From Paralvinella palmiformis (taxonomy: Eukaryota; Annelida; Polychaeta; Terebellida; Alvinellidae), in the NCBI GenBank assembly GCA_025642065.1, contig JAODUP010000275.1, forward strand, positions 124,001-188,000: a stretch of 64,000 nucleotides of DNA, read 5' to 3'. Under the pieces are notes generated by a model. The model was not told the origin of the DNA and ran no database searches. It was given only the letters and a program-made list of their open reading frames with translations. Positions within the stretch are counted from its first letter, which is position 1, and each line of letters opens with the position of its first letter. A program made the translations under genes and the position numbers. This document shows, piece after piece, positions 1 to 12,480 of this stretch.

Positions 1-632
1 GTCTAACAATAAGGCTGATCTTTACAGACTTAATTATGTTAACACTAATGCTCTTATCAGTCATGCACGTGTAACGCTTATATATATATATATATATATT
101 AAGGCTGATCTAGATAGGAACCGAACGATTCGGTCGACTTTAGCAAAGGGACTTGTTTTAGCCAGTTATCAGTGAATGACTATAGGTAAGTGAGTGAGTG
201 GTTCGTTCGACGACTTCTTGGGGGAATGAGGAGAACCGATGAAGCATCTCCCGGACGCAGGTAACTAGTCCAGATTCGAACCTCGGCCTGTTTGTTTGCA
301 GTGCACTAAGCACTGCGCTCTAGGAGAGTGCCCTTTTAATGGTCACGATAGTGGCGTAGGTTTGTGCGTTTGCGGTGGGTGTCTACGCCCTTGTTTATAA
401 TCCACCAACCTGCGGGGCAGTGGTTAGTCGTGTCAGCTGATCAGCGCTAATTAGATGCATTTTAAGTTCTGGTGACAACACTTATAAACGGAAACAATTA
501 GGTATGAGGTCATTGAACTTTGCTTATCCAAGCATGCTTCTGTATATAAGATAGAAGTAATATAATGGACACATATTGCTCCAATTCAGTTGTTTGTTTG
601 CTTATCAGATCAGTCAGTATGTGTGTGGCCAG

Positions 633-686
633 ATGCCCTACATGATAACTAGTATATATATATATATTAGTTATTATGTAGGGCAT
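633..686. repeat. Hairpin with (TA)n loop, family 1 copy
   Basis: Arms ATGCCCTACATGATAACTA and TAGTTATTATGTAGGGCAT are reverse complements apart from one base, with a (TA)n loop. Copies at 3084-3150 and 4168-4238 differ mainly in loop length. Flanks 599-817 are shared with 4130-4370. Confidence 0.85.
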
Positions 687-1159
687 GTGGGGCTCTACCC
701 TCAACCATGATGTAGGGCAGTGGTATTAATATAAGCCCGTTATATTTATGGCGAGGTAAAAAGTGTTTATTTCTTTAGCAATGTATGCCACAGATATTAA
801 CTACGATGCCAATTTATGGCACCGATTGTGATTATAAAGGCAAATAGAAGTTGGACCAAACTTATAATGAACCATCATAAGTTTTATACCTGTGGTACAC
901 ACGCGCGCGAGCTCGTGCGCGCATGCCGGCGCGCACACACACAAATATCTTTCATACTTATTTTAAAATCGCCATGTGTTATATAATATAACTGAGAAGA
1001 GTACCGTTGTACTGTGGCTGTTTGCCAGAATATTGGGGACAAAACAACAAAACGGGATAAAAACATGGTGACTGACGACTTAGTTTTGGTAGCACATCAG
1101 TAACACACACACACAGACAGAGAGAGAGAGAGAGAGAGCATTCTCATTCACAAATGTAA

Positions 1160-1290
1160 TACAGATAATAATAATAATTACAAAACTTCTATAGCGTCAT
1201 TATCCTCGAAAAGAATCGAGCTCAGTGGCGCCACCTAGTTCAGGGGTTGGGCAAACTCATAGTCCGGGTATGATGCAAAGTTCATCAACA
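1160..1290 (-). mobile_element. 3'-end fragment of the CR1/L2-like LINE
   Basis: About 85% similar to 4744-4880 in the same orientation (TACAAAACTTCTATAGCG, GGGTTGGGCAAACTCAT), ending in (ATA)n. Confidence 0.7.
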
Positions 1291-1713
1291 ATGATCATCA
1301 GGTATACTAGAGTTTGCGGCTATATAGACAATAGACAGTTATTGACATTATTTACTCACCAGATGTTGTCGACTCGGCCGCTCACGACATCTTCGAGTCT
1401 ACAGTTCCTCCGAAGCTGTTGTAAACAGACGCGATCAGAATGAACCGATTACGCATCACAACCGACGGTCAGGTGCCGTTGCGCATATAATCCAACTGTT
1501 TTGGTTCCACACCAACGGCAAGTGGTTTAATTAGAGAGGGCGACACTAATATGTGTTATATATCTAGGTCAGTCAGAATGTGCGCTCCTTCGTCGAACCA
1601 ATTTGAACTTCGCCGATTGGCGAATGAATTGTGGGTTAAGTGAGTTCAGTTGTTTATAATGTACTTTGCTATGGTGTTGTTTATAAAACGAGCGATGTAC
1701 AAGACACATTTAG

Positions 1714-1767
1714 AAAATGCTGAAGTCTCATATATATATATATATATTTATGAGACTTCAGCATTTT
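1714..1767. repeat. Perfect hairpin with (TA)n loop, family 2
   Basis: AAAATGCTGAAGTCTCATA pairs with TATGAGACTTCAGCATTTT around a (TA)n loop; flanks unrelated to family 1. Confidence 0.85.
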
Positions 1768-2363
1768 TTTAATATATGTGTGTGTGTGTGTGGGTGGCAT
1801 TTTGAACCAACTCATTCGTTTACGAAGACCACATGGAAAGCACGTGTTACAAAGTCTGACTCTTCAATCGATATCAAAACGACGGGAGTATTTCATCGAA
1901 ATCTGAACTGAGCTCACTATCACTGCCACTTCGATTGATATTTGGATAGTCTGCATTCTCAGATTCATAAAGATACCTGTCAATCTCTACACCCATGTCA
2001 TTTAATGTCAACATATCCTATAATAAACAAATGTATACACCTGTGGTTAACGGGTTACGATTAGATAGTATGCGAGCAGACAGCTTCCAACTTGCTGACG
2101 TCACATATCCTGGGGCCATTCACAGAACCCAGAACAGTTGATGCACACAGGAAATGTTGATGGTTATACTTTAAAAAATCCCAGTCGTGGTATATTTTTG
2201 GACCAGCAGATAATTAAGCACATGAAGATACACGCGAGCGCGCGCGCACACACACACAATTATCAGAAAGTCTAAGTGTGCACGCTATGATTTATTTACA
2301 TACGTTACAAAAGATGTTGCTTTGCATAATTTATTATTATCTACTTATTTTATTTGTTGACTG

Positions 2364-3170
2364 ACGATGTCAGTTGTGGAAATGAAGAAAAAGGCAAAAC
2401 TTTCCAATCCAATATGTTAAATGTAAAGTGCCAGCGCTCTCTTCTAATCTGGATCGAACGCGTATTTCGGAGTTATTTTGTAAATGATTAGAACATCGAA
2501 ATGGTTCCTCATTAATTCGGTAGAGGGATGCTGTCGTGTACCGTCATGAGAACTACAGCTCTACTGTAGCTTACCAAACTATTGGCTGTGATATTATATC
2601 CTTAAAACGTGCACAACTGAATTGATCCAGTGGTGCTTTTTTCCCTAGGCCGATAATATACCATTAAAACAAACGCTTGTGTATATTAATAATAAACTGG
2701 TCTATCATTAGACTTAGTCTATTTGTATTTTTTTTTTAACCGAGCTGTTTGTTTGATTCTCATCAACTTCCGGTTTGTAGCGTTGGCTAATCGAACCAAG
2801 TGACCTTTTGTATGTATGAAGTTTATTTTGACCGAAAATCCAAGTTCCCTTCTTTGACGGTGGCCGAAGTCTCTTTTATTTCACAGGGCCGAGATCTCTA
2901 TGGGCCGATGTCTACCTGTACCGCCGGTTGTTTATCAGAACAGAGAGACAGATTTCTGAGATTGGTACGTGTGTTTTCTTACTGATCGAGTTACTACTGG
3001 CAATCATAAGTTGTCAGTCTTTTGTATTCAATAAATTAAAAATACGTTGCTTATCAGATCAGTCAGTATGTGTGTGTGGCCAGATGCCCTACATGATAAC
3101 TAGTATATATATATATAATATATATATATATTAGTTATTATGTAGGGCATGTGGGGCTCTACCCTCAACC
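2364..3170. repeat. Tandem duplication, unit 1
   Basis: 2364-2852 matches 3171-3658 (offset 807) and 2853-3170 matches 3937-4255. No coding potential seen. Confidence 0.88.
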
Positions 3171-4186
3171 ACGATGTCAGTTGTGGAAATGAAGAAAAAG
3201 GCAAAACTTTCCAATCCAATATGTTAAATGTAAAGTGCCAGCGCTCTCTTCTAATCTGGATCGAACGCGTATTTCGGAGTTATTTTGTAAATGATTAGAA
3301 CATCGAAATGGTTCCTCATTAATTCGGTAGAGGGATGCTGTCGTGTACCGTCATGAGAACTACAGCTCTACTGTAGCTTACCAAACTATTGGCTGTGATA
3401 TTATATCCTTAAAACGTGCACAATTGAAATGATCCAGTGGTGCTTTTTTCCCTAGGCCGATAATATACCATTAAAACAAACGCTTGTGTATATTAATAAT
3501 AAACTGGTCTATCATTAGACTTAGTCTATTTGTATTTTTTTAAACCGAGCTGTTTGTTTGATTCTCATCAACTTCCGGTTTGTAGCGTTGGCTAATCGAA
3601 CCAAGTGATCTTTTGTATGTATGAAGTTTATTTTGACCGAAAATCCAAGTTCCCTTCTAGTACCGCGACCGGAAGAACACTAGTATCCGACATCGATATG
3701 GATTTATTATAAATGTACAAGATCATCACCACCTTCATCAGTATATGCTATTGTAGAAAAGATAATCATAACAACAACAACAATTTAAAATGTGCCTCCT
3801 TTACAAAGAATCCATAATAGTGCAAAATTTTATTTTTTTAAATATTATTTCATATGTTATCTGTTCAATATATCGTAATATATAGGTCTAAATGACCTCT
3901 ACCACGGCATAGTTCAGTATAACGACATCTCCTTTATTTGACGGTGGCCGAAGTCTCTTTTATTTCACAGGGCCGAGATCTCTATGGGCCGATGTCTACC
4001 TGTGCCGCCGGTTGTTTATCAGAACAGAGAGACAGATTTCTGAGATTGGTACGTGTGTTTTCTTACTGATCGAGTTACTACTGGCAATCATAAGTTGTCA
4101 GTCTTTTGTATTCAATAAATTAAAAATACGTTGCTTATCAGATCAGTCAGTATGTGTGTGTGGCCAGATGCCCTACATGATAACTA

Positions 4187-4224
<38 letters not shown>

Positions 4225-4255
4225 ATTGTGTAGGGCATGTGGGGCTCTACCCTCA
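3171..4255. repeat. Tandem duplication, unit 2 with 278-bp insertion
   Basis: Copy of 2364-3170, interrupted at 3659-3936 by sequence absent from unit 1 (starts TAGTACCGCGACCGG-like). Confidence 0.86.
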
Positions 4256-4744
4256 ACCATGATGTAGAGCAGTGGTATTAATATAAGCCCGTTATATTTA
4301 TGGCGAGGTAAAAAGTGTTTATTTCTTTAGCAGTGTATGCCACAGATATTAACTACGATGCCAATTTATGATCATGTAAATTAACTTCTCATTTGTATAT
4401 TTAATTTATGTTTTTATAACTATGACTGTTTTTATTTGTTAATGTTTGGGCGATAATATGCGACTCAATTTGTTTACGAATACGGCGGACGGATGACTCA
4501 CGTCGATCTCGGCCCAGGTCGATCTCGACCCACCTGTTTTGTTGTTAATGTAGTACTCCTAGATCTATGTATTGTTATGTATAATTAAATGGCCGGCCTA
4601 ATTAAATATATGTGTGTTGGTGTACAAAGATAAAATGTTACATGAATGTCTACGTGTTTTTACGCTGTCTAATTATCCGAGATCGTCGACCCCACCACCA
4701 CATCAGTGTTCGACGACGCGGTCAAGTCCTCCAACCACTCCGAA

Positions 4745-6590
4745 TAATAATAATAATAATTACAAAACTTCTATAGCGCCAATATCCTCGAAAAAGATCG
4801 AGCTCAGTGCCGCATCTAGTACAGAGGCTGGGCAAATTCATTGTCCTGGTACGATGCAAAGTTCATCAACAAATGATCAGATGGCAAGGAAACTTAGAAA
4901 GGATAAGCGAGTTTTCAAATGGTGACGGAAAGAAACTGTGCTATTTGATGACTTAAGATGTTCAGAGAATGAATTCCAAAAGTCCCAGTATGAGTTTTAA
5001 CCCTGGGAACAGACAACAAGTGAAAACCAGATGAACGGAGTTCTCTGGGCTTGGGTGCTAGAGAAAGCATGGTTTGGAAATTATCCGAGATTGAACAGGG
5101 AGCCAGTGAAGAGATATCAGAAGTGGGACGGAATGGGAAAACCGAGCAGACCGTATGACAACCCTAGCTAAGCAGTTCTGAACACACTTAAGTGTTAGAA
5201 TATCCTTAGATGCAATGTTATAAAGAAGAGAGTTGCAATAATCAAGCCTTCTAGTAATGAGTGCTGTAGCAATGGTTTTGGCGACTGAAAGAGAAATATA
5301 GCGCCAAATACGGCGAATGTCACGAATACGATCGAAGCAGGAGCATATGCCAGAGAAATATGTTTTCTGAAATTAAAATCGCTATCAAATGTAACACCAA
5401 GATTACGTACAGTGTCTGATGGTATGATGCTATGACTAAGGATGTTCGTAGGGAAAAAATAAGTAAGTTTGTTGCGTTGTCTGGATGTATCTATAATGAT
5501 GTTTTGTTGGCATTAAGCCTAAGTTTATTGTTTGTCATCCAGCCAGAGATATCACTGAGACAGTCACCAAGTTGTTTAAGGGAAAGATCAGTGTCTGCTG
5601 TAGATAAAGATATACAAACCTGGGTGTCATCTGTATATAAATGATGGTCTAATTTGTGGCCGTGAATAAGTGAGCTTAGTGGTGTGGTATACAGAGTAAA
5701 CAGCAGTGTTCCAAGAACAGAGCCTTGGGGAACACCGAAAATCAAAGGCACTGCTTTTGAAAAACATTTTCTTATTTTTATTGATTGAAACCTATTTATT
5801 AAGAATGAGCAAATCCAGGTAAATACTGTCCCTGATATACCATACCAATCAGAGAAGCGAGCTAGAAGAGCAGAATAATCAATGGTATCAAAAGCTCCTG
5901 ATAAATCTAAAAGTGTTAGTGCTGTGACCTTTCCTGTGTCCATGTTTAGTGCTATGTCGTTGTGAACTTTTAGTAGAGTAATTTCTGTAGAGTGAAATTG
6001 TTTGTAAGCAGACTGAAAAACATTAGACAGGTGATTACAGTTTAAATGAACATTCAAACGATAGGATACGACTTTTTCTAATACTTTAGATATGAATGAT
6101 AGATTACAAATTGGCCTATAACTGTTTAGGTCATTGACTGGTAAAGATGATTTCTTAAGAAGGGGGATTACATGGGCATGTTGAAAATGAGAAATGAACA
6201 CTCCAGAGCTTAGTGATAAATCTAATATATTAGTAATTGGAACAATTAGTGTGTGAAGACAAGATTTTAGCAGAAATGTAGGGATACGATCAAGTTGACA
6301 GGACTTATTACGGGATGATAAAATCAGTTTAGAAACTTCAGTAAGTGAGGCTGGTTTAAACACTGTTTAAGGGTGAGGTACAACTGGAAAATCAATATTA
6401 CAACTAGAAGCAGAAACTGGCGGGGGAAAGCGGTAATTTGGGTGATCTTATCCTTGAAATGTTTGGAAAAAGAATTGCCGAGTGAATTAGTTGAATCATG
6501 AGCGGGGAAGAGAAACAGAAGCCTTTATATGGAGAGTCCTATTTATACAATTCCAGAGTTGATGAGGATTGTCAGAGTTGTCCGGCGACT
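4745..6590 (-). mobile_element. 5'-truncated CR1/L2-like LINE
   Basis: The reverse transcriptase is open from 6363 to 5491 (290 codons) and continues in shifted frames to about 4890. A 5' piece (KDKITQI...) reaches about 6590. The 3' end is an (ATT)n microsatellite at 4745-4760 in element orientation, with a TATAGAAGTTTTGTAATT tail that recurs as truncated copies at 1160-1290 and, inverted, about 29965-30030. Similar sequence (CGGTCAAGTCCTCC / CGGTCAAATCCTCC) flanks both ends at 4719-4732 and 6590-6603, possibly an old target duplication. Confidence 0.82.
5491..6363 (-). pseudogene. Reverse transcriptase domain of CR1/L2-like LINE
   Basis: Contains the RT blocks NSYRPICNLSFISKVLEK, LLDLSGAFDTIDYSALL, FGVPQGSVLGTLLFTLY and HHLYTDDTQVCISLS. 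The catalytic motif is YTDD, with threonine where relatives have alanine. A stop after NANKTSL, then further frameshifts, cut off the C-terminal part, recognisable as DTVRNLGVTFDSDFNF and LITRRLDYCNSLLYNIASKD at lower coordinates. The copy is dead. Confidence 0.85.
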
Positions 6591-6740
6591 CGGTCAAATC
6601 CTCCGACCTCTCCGGCATCGCTGACCCCAACCACTACGGTAGTGTTCGGCGATATTTTGTGAACTATCGGCTATCCTACCACATCGCCAAATACAACAGA
6701 TGATCGTCAACTTTGAGAATGTTATAAATGGAGGTCAACG

Positions 6741-6806
<66 letters not shown>

Positions 6807-7005
6807 TTCCAGCAGACACCAGACGTTGGATCAACATTGTCCTTGGACGTTGGATCAATGTTATGAAATAGGTTGGATTTGAAAATTGGATCAACGTAAT
6901 ATTTGCAACAGTTTTCATTATCATTGGTGTAAACATATGTATTCAATTGACAACAACCAAAATGCTTACACAATATCTCTATCTTTTATCACATAATAAA
7001 CACTG

Positions 7006-7057
<52 letters not shown>

Positions 7058-7216
7058 CTATATAATATAATTGATATTGTTACTATACCAGCATCGTGGT
7101 TGATTGGAATGTAAGGGATTGGTGCAGTAAGGTTTCATTACACTCACACGCAGACGCTCACATCCACAACGCACACACACTAACACACACACACTAATAC
7201 AGAGAGAGAGAGAGAT

Positions 7217-7271
<55 letters not shown>

Positions 7272-7673
7272 CATCCATTACATCCACCACAAATAAATTT
7301 GGATGAAATTACATTATGGTTAAATCAGCTGCACAATATGACTCACCCATGATAATTAAAAAAGCAGCTGCAATAAGACTTACATGACATAAAACATGAC
7401 AACATACAAGTATACTAATTCCATTTTGTACAATACATCTCACAATCAAATTATATGCCAAAACAATAGCACTCTCTGCCAAAAGTTTGAGGGCAACACC
7501 ATTTTGCAACACAATGCCGGTAGATGGCGACACGTGAGGGGCCAAGGTATCGCGTGTTTTACTATTTCCTGACTGTGTACAAGCATTTCCATAGACAAAT
7601 TCAGAACACAACAGTTTCATCAGATTCATAAATATATGTAACATAACTCCAGTTTAAAGGTTACTTTTCTTAA

Positions 7674-8914
7674 CATGCCTTGAACGTGTGTTGTTCGGTA
7701 CCCGAATGTTCAAATAGAGGAGGCCATCAATTCCCATCTGACCGGGACATGTGTAAATTGTGGGTTATTGCAATCCGCCGAGTGGCTGACAAAACGGGAA
7801 AATTGTGGCGGCCAAGTCAAAACAGTTTGGTTTGCCCTTCGCATTTCAAAGCAGATGACTACAAAACGACAAATGTCAGAGGTATGATACGTTAATTTAT
7901 ATATTAATTTATATATTTGATCATATGAATACGTGAATTATTTACGGCCTATGCTATGGTATAGCCATTCGTTTTGGTAGCCGTAGGCCGAACCAGATAC
8001 AGACTGTGTGAGTAGGAGGCCGGTCATTTGTGTGTGGTTAGGCAGTCGTGACTGTGATTACAATGAAGCTGTTTCTTATATAAATGACACAATCAATAAT
8101 ACATTCATTTTTGGTTTGCTTTAAATCTTATCAGTCATTACAACCGTGTGTGTGCTTATTTCAGGTTAAATAAGAAATTCAGTCATAACTATTAGGAAAT
8201 CAACATAAATGCATTGATTATCTATAATTTATTACTCAGTTAAAACATAAGATGTTATTGGTTTGATATTTTTATTGTATATTCATATGAAATCTGATTT
8301 CTTTCAGGGTTCCGTACAGCAGGGAAGAAAATGAGGTTGAAAGATGGGGCAGTCCCTTCCAAATTCTGCTGGACGGAAAAGGAAAAATCAGCCAATGCCG
8401 AAAGACGACAACTGCAGCATGATATAATAGTCGATCAAGATGTTGATATGGTGGACGAATCAGTTATAGTAATTGACTCTTCCATTGAGATGTTACATGT
8501 AGAGGAAGTAGAAACTGTGGCCCAAAAAACAACAACACAGGGCGTTCAGACTAATGCAGGACCTATTCTGTTAGAATCTTCCTCACAGACTGGTTCGGAT
8601 CCTCTCCCCAGTAATCGGATGACTGCAGCAGCGTACAAAAATAATCCGAGAGGCATACAATTTTATACAGGCATTGACAACTATGTAATTTTTAGAGACG
8701 TATTTGCCTCATTCGGTCCGGCTACAACCAGGTTGAACTACATGTATGGCGTTCTAAATTTAGACCCAGAGGATCAATTTTTCTAACTCTGATGAAACTA
8801 AGAACATATAAAACGAACTTTGAACTGAGTATGCATTTCTTGATACCAGAATGTGATGTATACAACATATTTGTTACATGGATTTGTTTCATGTCTCTGC
8901 AGTGGAGAGTTTAA
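7674..8914 (+). pseudogene. THAP / HTH_Tnp_4 transposase gene lacking DDE domain (ISL2EU-like)
   Basis: Exon 1 (to 7881, donor AGAG/GTATGA) encodes a THAP zinc finger: C-x4-C in CCSVPEC, LWVIAIRR, WRPSQNSLVCPSHF with the C-x2-H pair. Exon 2 starts at 8308 after CTTTCAG and continues through an AVPTIF-like box (GAVPSKF) and an acidic linker to GIQFYTGIDNYVIF and LNYMYGVLNLDPEDQFF. A one-base frameshift at about 8782 interrupts it; the next frame continues LTLMKLRTYKTNFELS and WICFMSLQWR to 8914. The DDE_Tnp_4 domain normally following is missing. The in-frame start is also lost: the nearest ATG (7675) is out of frame by one base. Non-functional. Confidence 0.75.
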
Positions 8915-9019
8915 CCGTGAATATTCTCAATATTTGAACTATGATTAAATACATTCCTTTGTTGACAAGAATAGATGTGCGTCTTTAAATAAACACTTCT
9001 TCAGTAGAACATCCCTAAA

Positions 9020-10882
9020 CTATTTGGTGAAGAATGAGGCCAACTGTAATTTCATGCATGAAATAAATTTATCATCCCGATGGATACGGATGATTTCCAT
9101 AGTTTTAAACATCCAAACAACCAGATCACACCATTTTCAATTTGTGCAACACAAATTTCCCATCACCTGATAATAATAGTCATGGTTGACTTTCAGCAAC
9201 AGCTTTCCATGAATATCAAATTGAAGATAAGGAACTGAATCAGGATTAACTAGCTTGTTACATGCTGTATATGGGCATTTAATTTCAATCATACCATCAT
9301 CTCCCACTAAACCATCTGGTGAGCATCCAATGTAGGGAACATCTAATGAAACAACTCTGCCGGACTCGTTCACAGATACACTCTGGTCCTTGGAATATGC
9401 ATCACGGGCCACCGCTTCATATTTTCTGCCATGTATTATGGCAAATGACTTTATATTCTTATATTGAGTCAGTGACTCTGCCAGTTTGGGGAAATCTGTT
9501 CTGTCTGTTACAGTGCAAATTCTCCCAAACATTGATGCATGCAAACGCAACAAACGTTCTTCCCTCCAGAACTTGTTGGTTCCTTGTCCACTAGTCTTGA
9601 TCTCAATCGATTCCTGTTCATCATGTGTGATGGCTGTAACATGTCTTCAGGAGATTTGTCCTGATAGTCGTGGTCATTGGCTATGGCATAAACATTTGCA
9701 GGAGCATACATCTGCCTGATTGGTGGATTGGTAGCTGTGGAATTCAGCCAAATTGACCTGAATTGATCATCATAGCCAGAGATATGGTGGCAGTCCAAAG
9801 GCCGTGGTTCAAACGTTTTCAGGGCCATCATGGGATTTTTGGAGCTTCTCAGCACAAGATATTTTTTTGCTTGGTGAAATGTTTGTAGTACCTGGGTGCA
9901 GGTCTCCTGGGTAATTATCCCCTCCTTCAGTTTTGTCAGTGCATGGAAGACCAGACCGACATGCTTACAGTGTGCTTCAGGTCCCATGCCTGCAGCACAT
10001 TCACACTGGCATTGTTGTACAACACCGAGACTATCCAGCTGGATGTCCACATTATAGATGCATTTTTATACATCTCTGCAGAGACACGCCCACATATGTA
10101 GACGTTCTCTTTCTGACTGGCAAGTCTAATGGAGCCGAAGGAACTTTGCCTTGTACATTGCCTTGCTGTTTTCCTTCAGATCTTGGCCATATAGGTCCAT
10201 GTAGATTTTCACCTGTTCTTCAGTGACTGTGGGCATCTGAAAATATACCATATTAGTATTTAGATATTACATTTTTCATTTGAAAAACTTGTAAATTGTG
10301 ACTTTTTAAATTTTTTAAAAAAAATTTTAAAAAGATGGCTATTAATTTAAAATTGGTTAATTATCAATTCACTGCAGCTAAAATGGATTGAAAACTATAA
10401 CATCATTAGCCTGTTAGCTCTGATATTGGAACAGATTACCCAGTATAAGCTTAATATTTAAAAAAATGAACCTACATTTAAAACAAAATAAAATATTCCA
10501 GCAATTTACCTGTGTCTCTGAATTGATATCTTTATACCCAGACTGCTGGGGCACATTCATGTTGAACTGCTCAGCCTGGACCAGCTGGTGTCCAAAGTTG
10601 TCATTCCTATCATGGGATTCCAGCCTGAAGTTGAACAAGGAAATATCATTTTCTGAATGACAAAATCTGTAATTTTTTAAAGAAATGTCATCATAAAATA
10701 AGCATTGCCAATATACTTGTTAATATTTTCGTAGACATGATACACAATCATACAGCATGGGAGCGATTGTATTTTCCCGTATTATTTCAATCAGTGGATG
10801 CTTCCTTCCTGACAACTTTGCTTTTCTCAACCTGAGGAATCGTCATTTCTCCGTAATCTTTTGAGTGTTTTCGTTTAGACAT
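9020..10882 (-). pseudogene. SAP-SWIM-YqaJ nuclease gene of ISL2EU-like transposon, frameshifted
   Basis: It begins at the ATG at 10882 (MSKRKHSKDYGEMTIPQ) and runs, after a frame slip, into a SAP-like helix pair (LRKAKLSGRKHPLIEIIREN). Further exons are 10624-10510 (QLVQAEQFNMNVPQQSGYKD) and from 10236 (MPTVTEEQVKIYMDLYGQDL). Another slip near 10125 precedes NVYICGRVSAEMYK and the SWIM finger QCQCECAAGMGPEAHCKHV. After a slip near 9575 the YqaJ domain follows: LHASMFGRICTV, GRKYEAVARDAY, PYIGCSPDGLVGDDGMIEIK, YYYQVMG. A TGA at about 9139 interrupts the C-terminus, which continues WCDLVVWMFKTMEIIRI to 9020. The catalytic E, D and E-x-K residues are still present. Role in the family: phage-type exonuclease accessory protein of unknown function in transposition. 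Confidence 0.78.
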
Positions 10883-11163
10883 TTTTTGTACGTGACCGAC
10901 ACTGTAATTGTACTCGTGTGCAAGGCCCGGTGACGGCTGCTGCCACCTACCGAGCGACTAGAAGAATACGCTCAGAAAGTCTCCCATTATAAATACGTAT
11001 TTATTACGTCAAAGTTTGGAGTTTTAGTAACATCACCACAATTTATCTTAATAACGTTATAGTTACGTAATGACAACGTAATAACAATAACGTAATATCA
11101 ACAACGTAATAACAACGTAATATCAATAACGTAATGCTGTTAATGTTATTATCACATAATAAT

Positions 11164-11347
11164 AAGGGGCGCCTCCGTGGTCTAGTTGGTAGCGCGTTGG
11201 ACTACAGATCACTACCACCTAAGTTCGAATCTCGGCGTGGGCATACCTGAAGGGTGTTTCATCTTTGACTTTGCTTCATTACCTTTTGAGGTCGCTCAGC
11301 CCAGTTAGCCTACCTTGTGCGCAAAAGTGGCTGTAAAACATCAATGA
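11164..11347 (+). mobile_element. tRNA-derived SINE family 1
   Basis: Head GGGGCGCCTCCGTGGTCTAG, TTGGTAGCGCGTTGG, B box AGTTCGAATCTCGG; body ends GTGGCTGTAAAACATCAATG. Flanks TTATTATCACATAATAA (11147-11163) and TTATTATCATATAATAA just after it form a near-perfect target duplication. Confidence 0.88.
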
Positions 11348-12292
11348 TTATTATCATATAATAAGAAAGAACACAATTCAACCGTCAAACCATTTATATC
11401 ACAACAACAGTATTTCAGTATTAATTTATTTCATAGTAGTAGCCTAAATGTCTTGATGATAGATGGAAGTCGCATGTACGTGAACAATACTAGTTATTCT
11501 ACATCTGAAAAGAAAAGAAAAACATTTTTATTTATAGGTCTGATTCAAAGCCAAAATAAACATTTTAAGGGGAAAACTTGACCTCAGTTAGCTTAATTAT
11601 ATACCTATTTTTGACATATTTATAGGTCCCAGCCATAATGGTTTTATAAAAAGTGAGAGTTTCTAAACCCAAAATAGGAGAAAGGTAGGGCAAGTAGAAT
11701 ATAGTCTGGTCAAAAGTTTGTATTATTTGAACAAATTATTACATATTTTCTTGTGTACAGGTACAATATCTGCTACAAGTATTGAACTTTCAAGCAACAC
11801 GGTAACTAAAACACATTTATTACATATACTCATGCACACACACACAGAGAAATATATTAAAGTTTCCCACCCATATACATGCACTTAATTTCTTTGACGC
11901 ATACGATATTGATGTCATGGACCGAGATGTTATAATGATCCTACAATTAGAAGATGGTGAAAAGTAGGAGATCTAACCAACAAGTAGGAGGTTCCTACTA
12001 ACAAAGTAGGAAAGGTAGGAGGTCTGGGACCTATGCATATTTTCTTCGCATCTAATACCAACATAAATTTACAGAAATCTGCCAATATTTAAAAGCTGAG
12101 TGATTATACAAACCAAAATAGGACAAAATTGAAGAAAATTATGAATATTTTCATTACTCATTAATAACCAGGACTCTCTGTGTAAAGTGATACCCACACC
12201 CAAAGATACAATTATCAGTGAATTATACTCCATTTGACATTATATTCTTGATTTATCAGTAGTGGTAGGTGGAATATCACTTTATTTATTTA

Positions 12293-12480
12293 GGGGCGCC
12301 TCCGTGGTCTAGCGGTAGCGTGTTGGACTACAGATCACTACCACCCGTGTTCAAATCTCGGCGTGGGCATACCTGAAGGTTGTTTCGTCTTTGACTTCGC
12401 CTCATTACTTTGGAGGTCGCTCGGCCCATTTAGCCTACCTTGTGCACAAAAGTGGCCGTAAAACATCAATCAATCAATCA
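12293..12480 (+). mobile_element. tRNA-derived SINE family 1 with perfect 14-bp target duplication
   Basis: Same head (GGGGCGCCTCCGTGGTCTAG) and body, with an ATCA-repeat tail (AATCAATCAATCA). ACTTTATTTATTTA is found at 12279-12292 and again at 12481-12494. The B box has mutated from GTTCGAA to GTTCAAA. Confidence 0.9.

Larger units (their letters stand above)
7523..10955. mobile_element. Decayed ISL2EU-like DNA transposon with two convergent genes
   Basis: A plus-strand THAP/HTH transposase gene (7674-8914) faces a minus-strand SAP-SWIM-YqaJ nuclease gene (10882-9020), only about 100 bp apart. That pairing is typical of ISL2EU-type elements in marine invertebrates. Candidate imperfect terminal repeats are CCGGTAGATGGCGAC at 7517-7531 and the inverse CTCGGTAGGTGGCAGC at about 10939-10954. 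Ends and target duplication are not certain. Both genes carry frameshifts and the DDE catalytic domain is absent. Confidence 0.65.

Noticed and set aside
1..120. LINE-like protein words at the very start (NTNALISHARVT)
   Set aside because: Too short and cut by a (TA)n array; cannot be told from chance.
7309..7644. 111-codon minus-strand frame before the THAP gene
   Set aside because: Hydrophobic, no motif, partly inside the transposon end region; no support for a gene.
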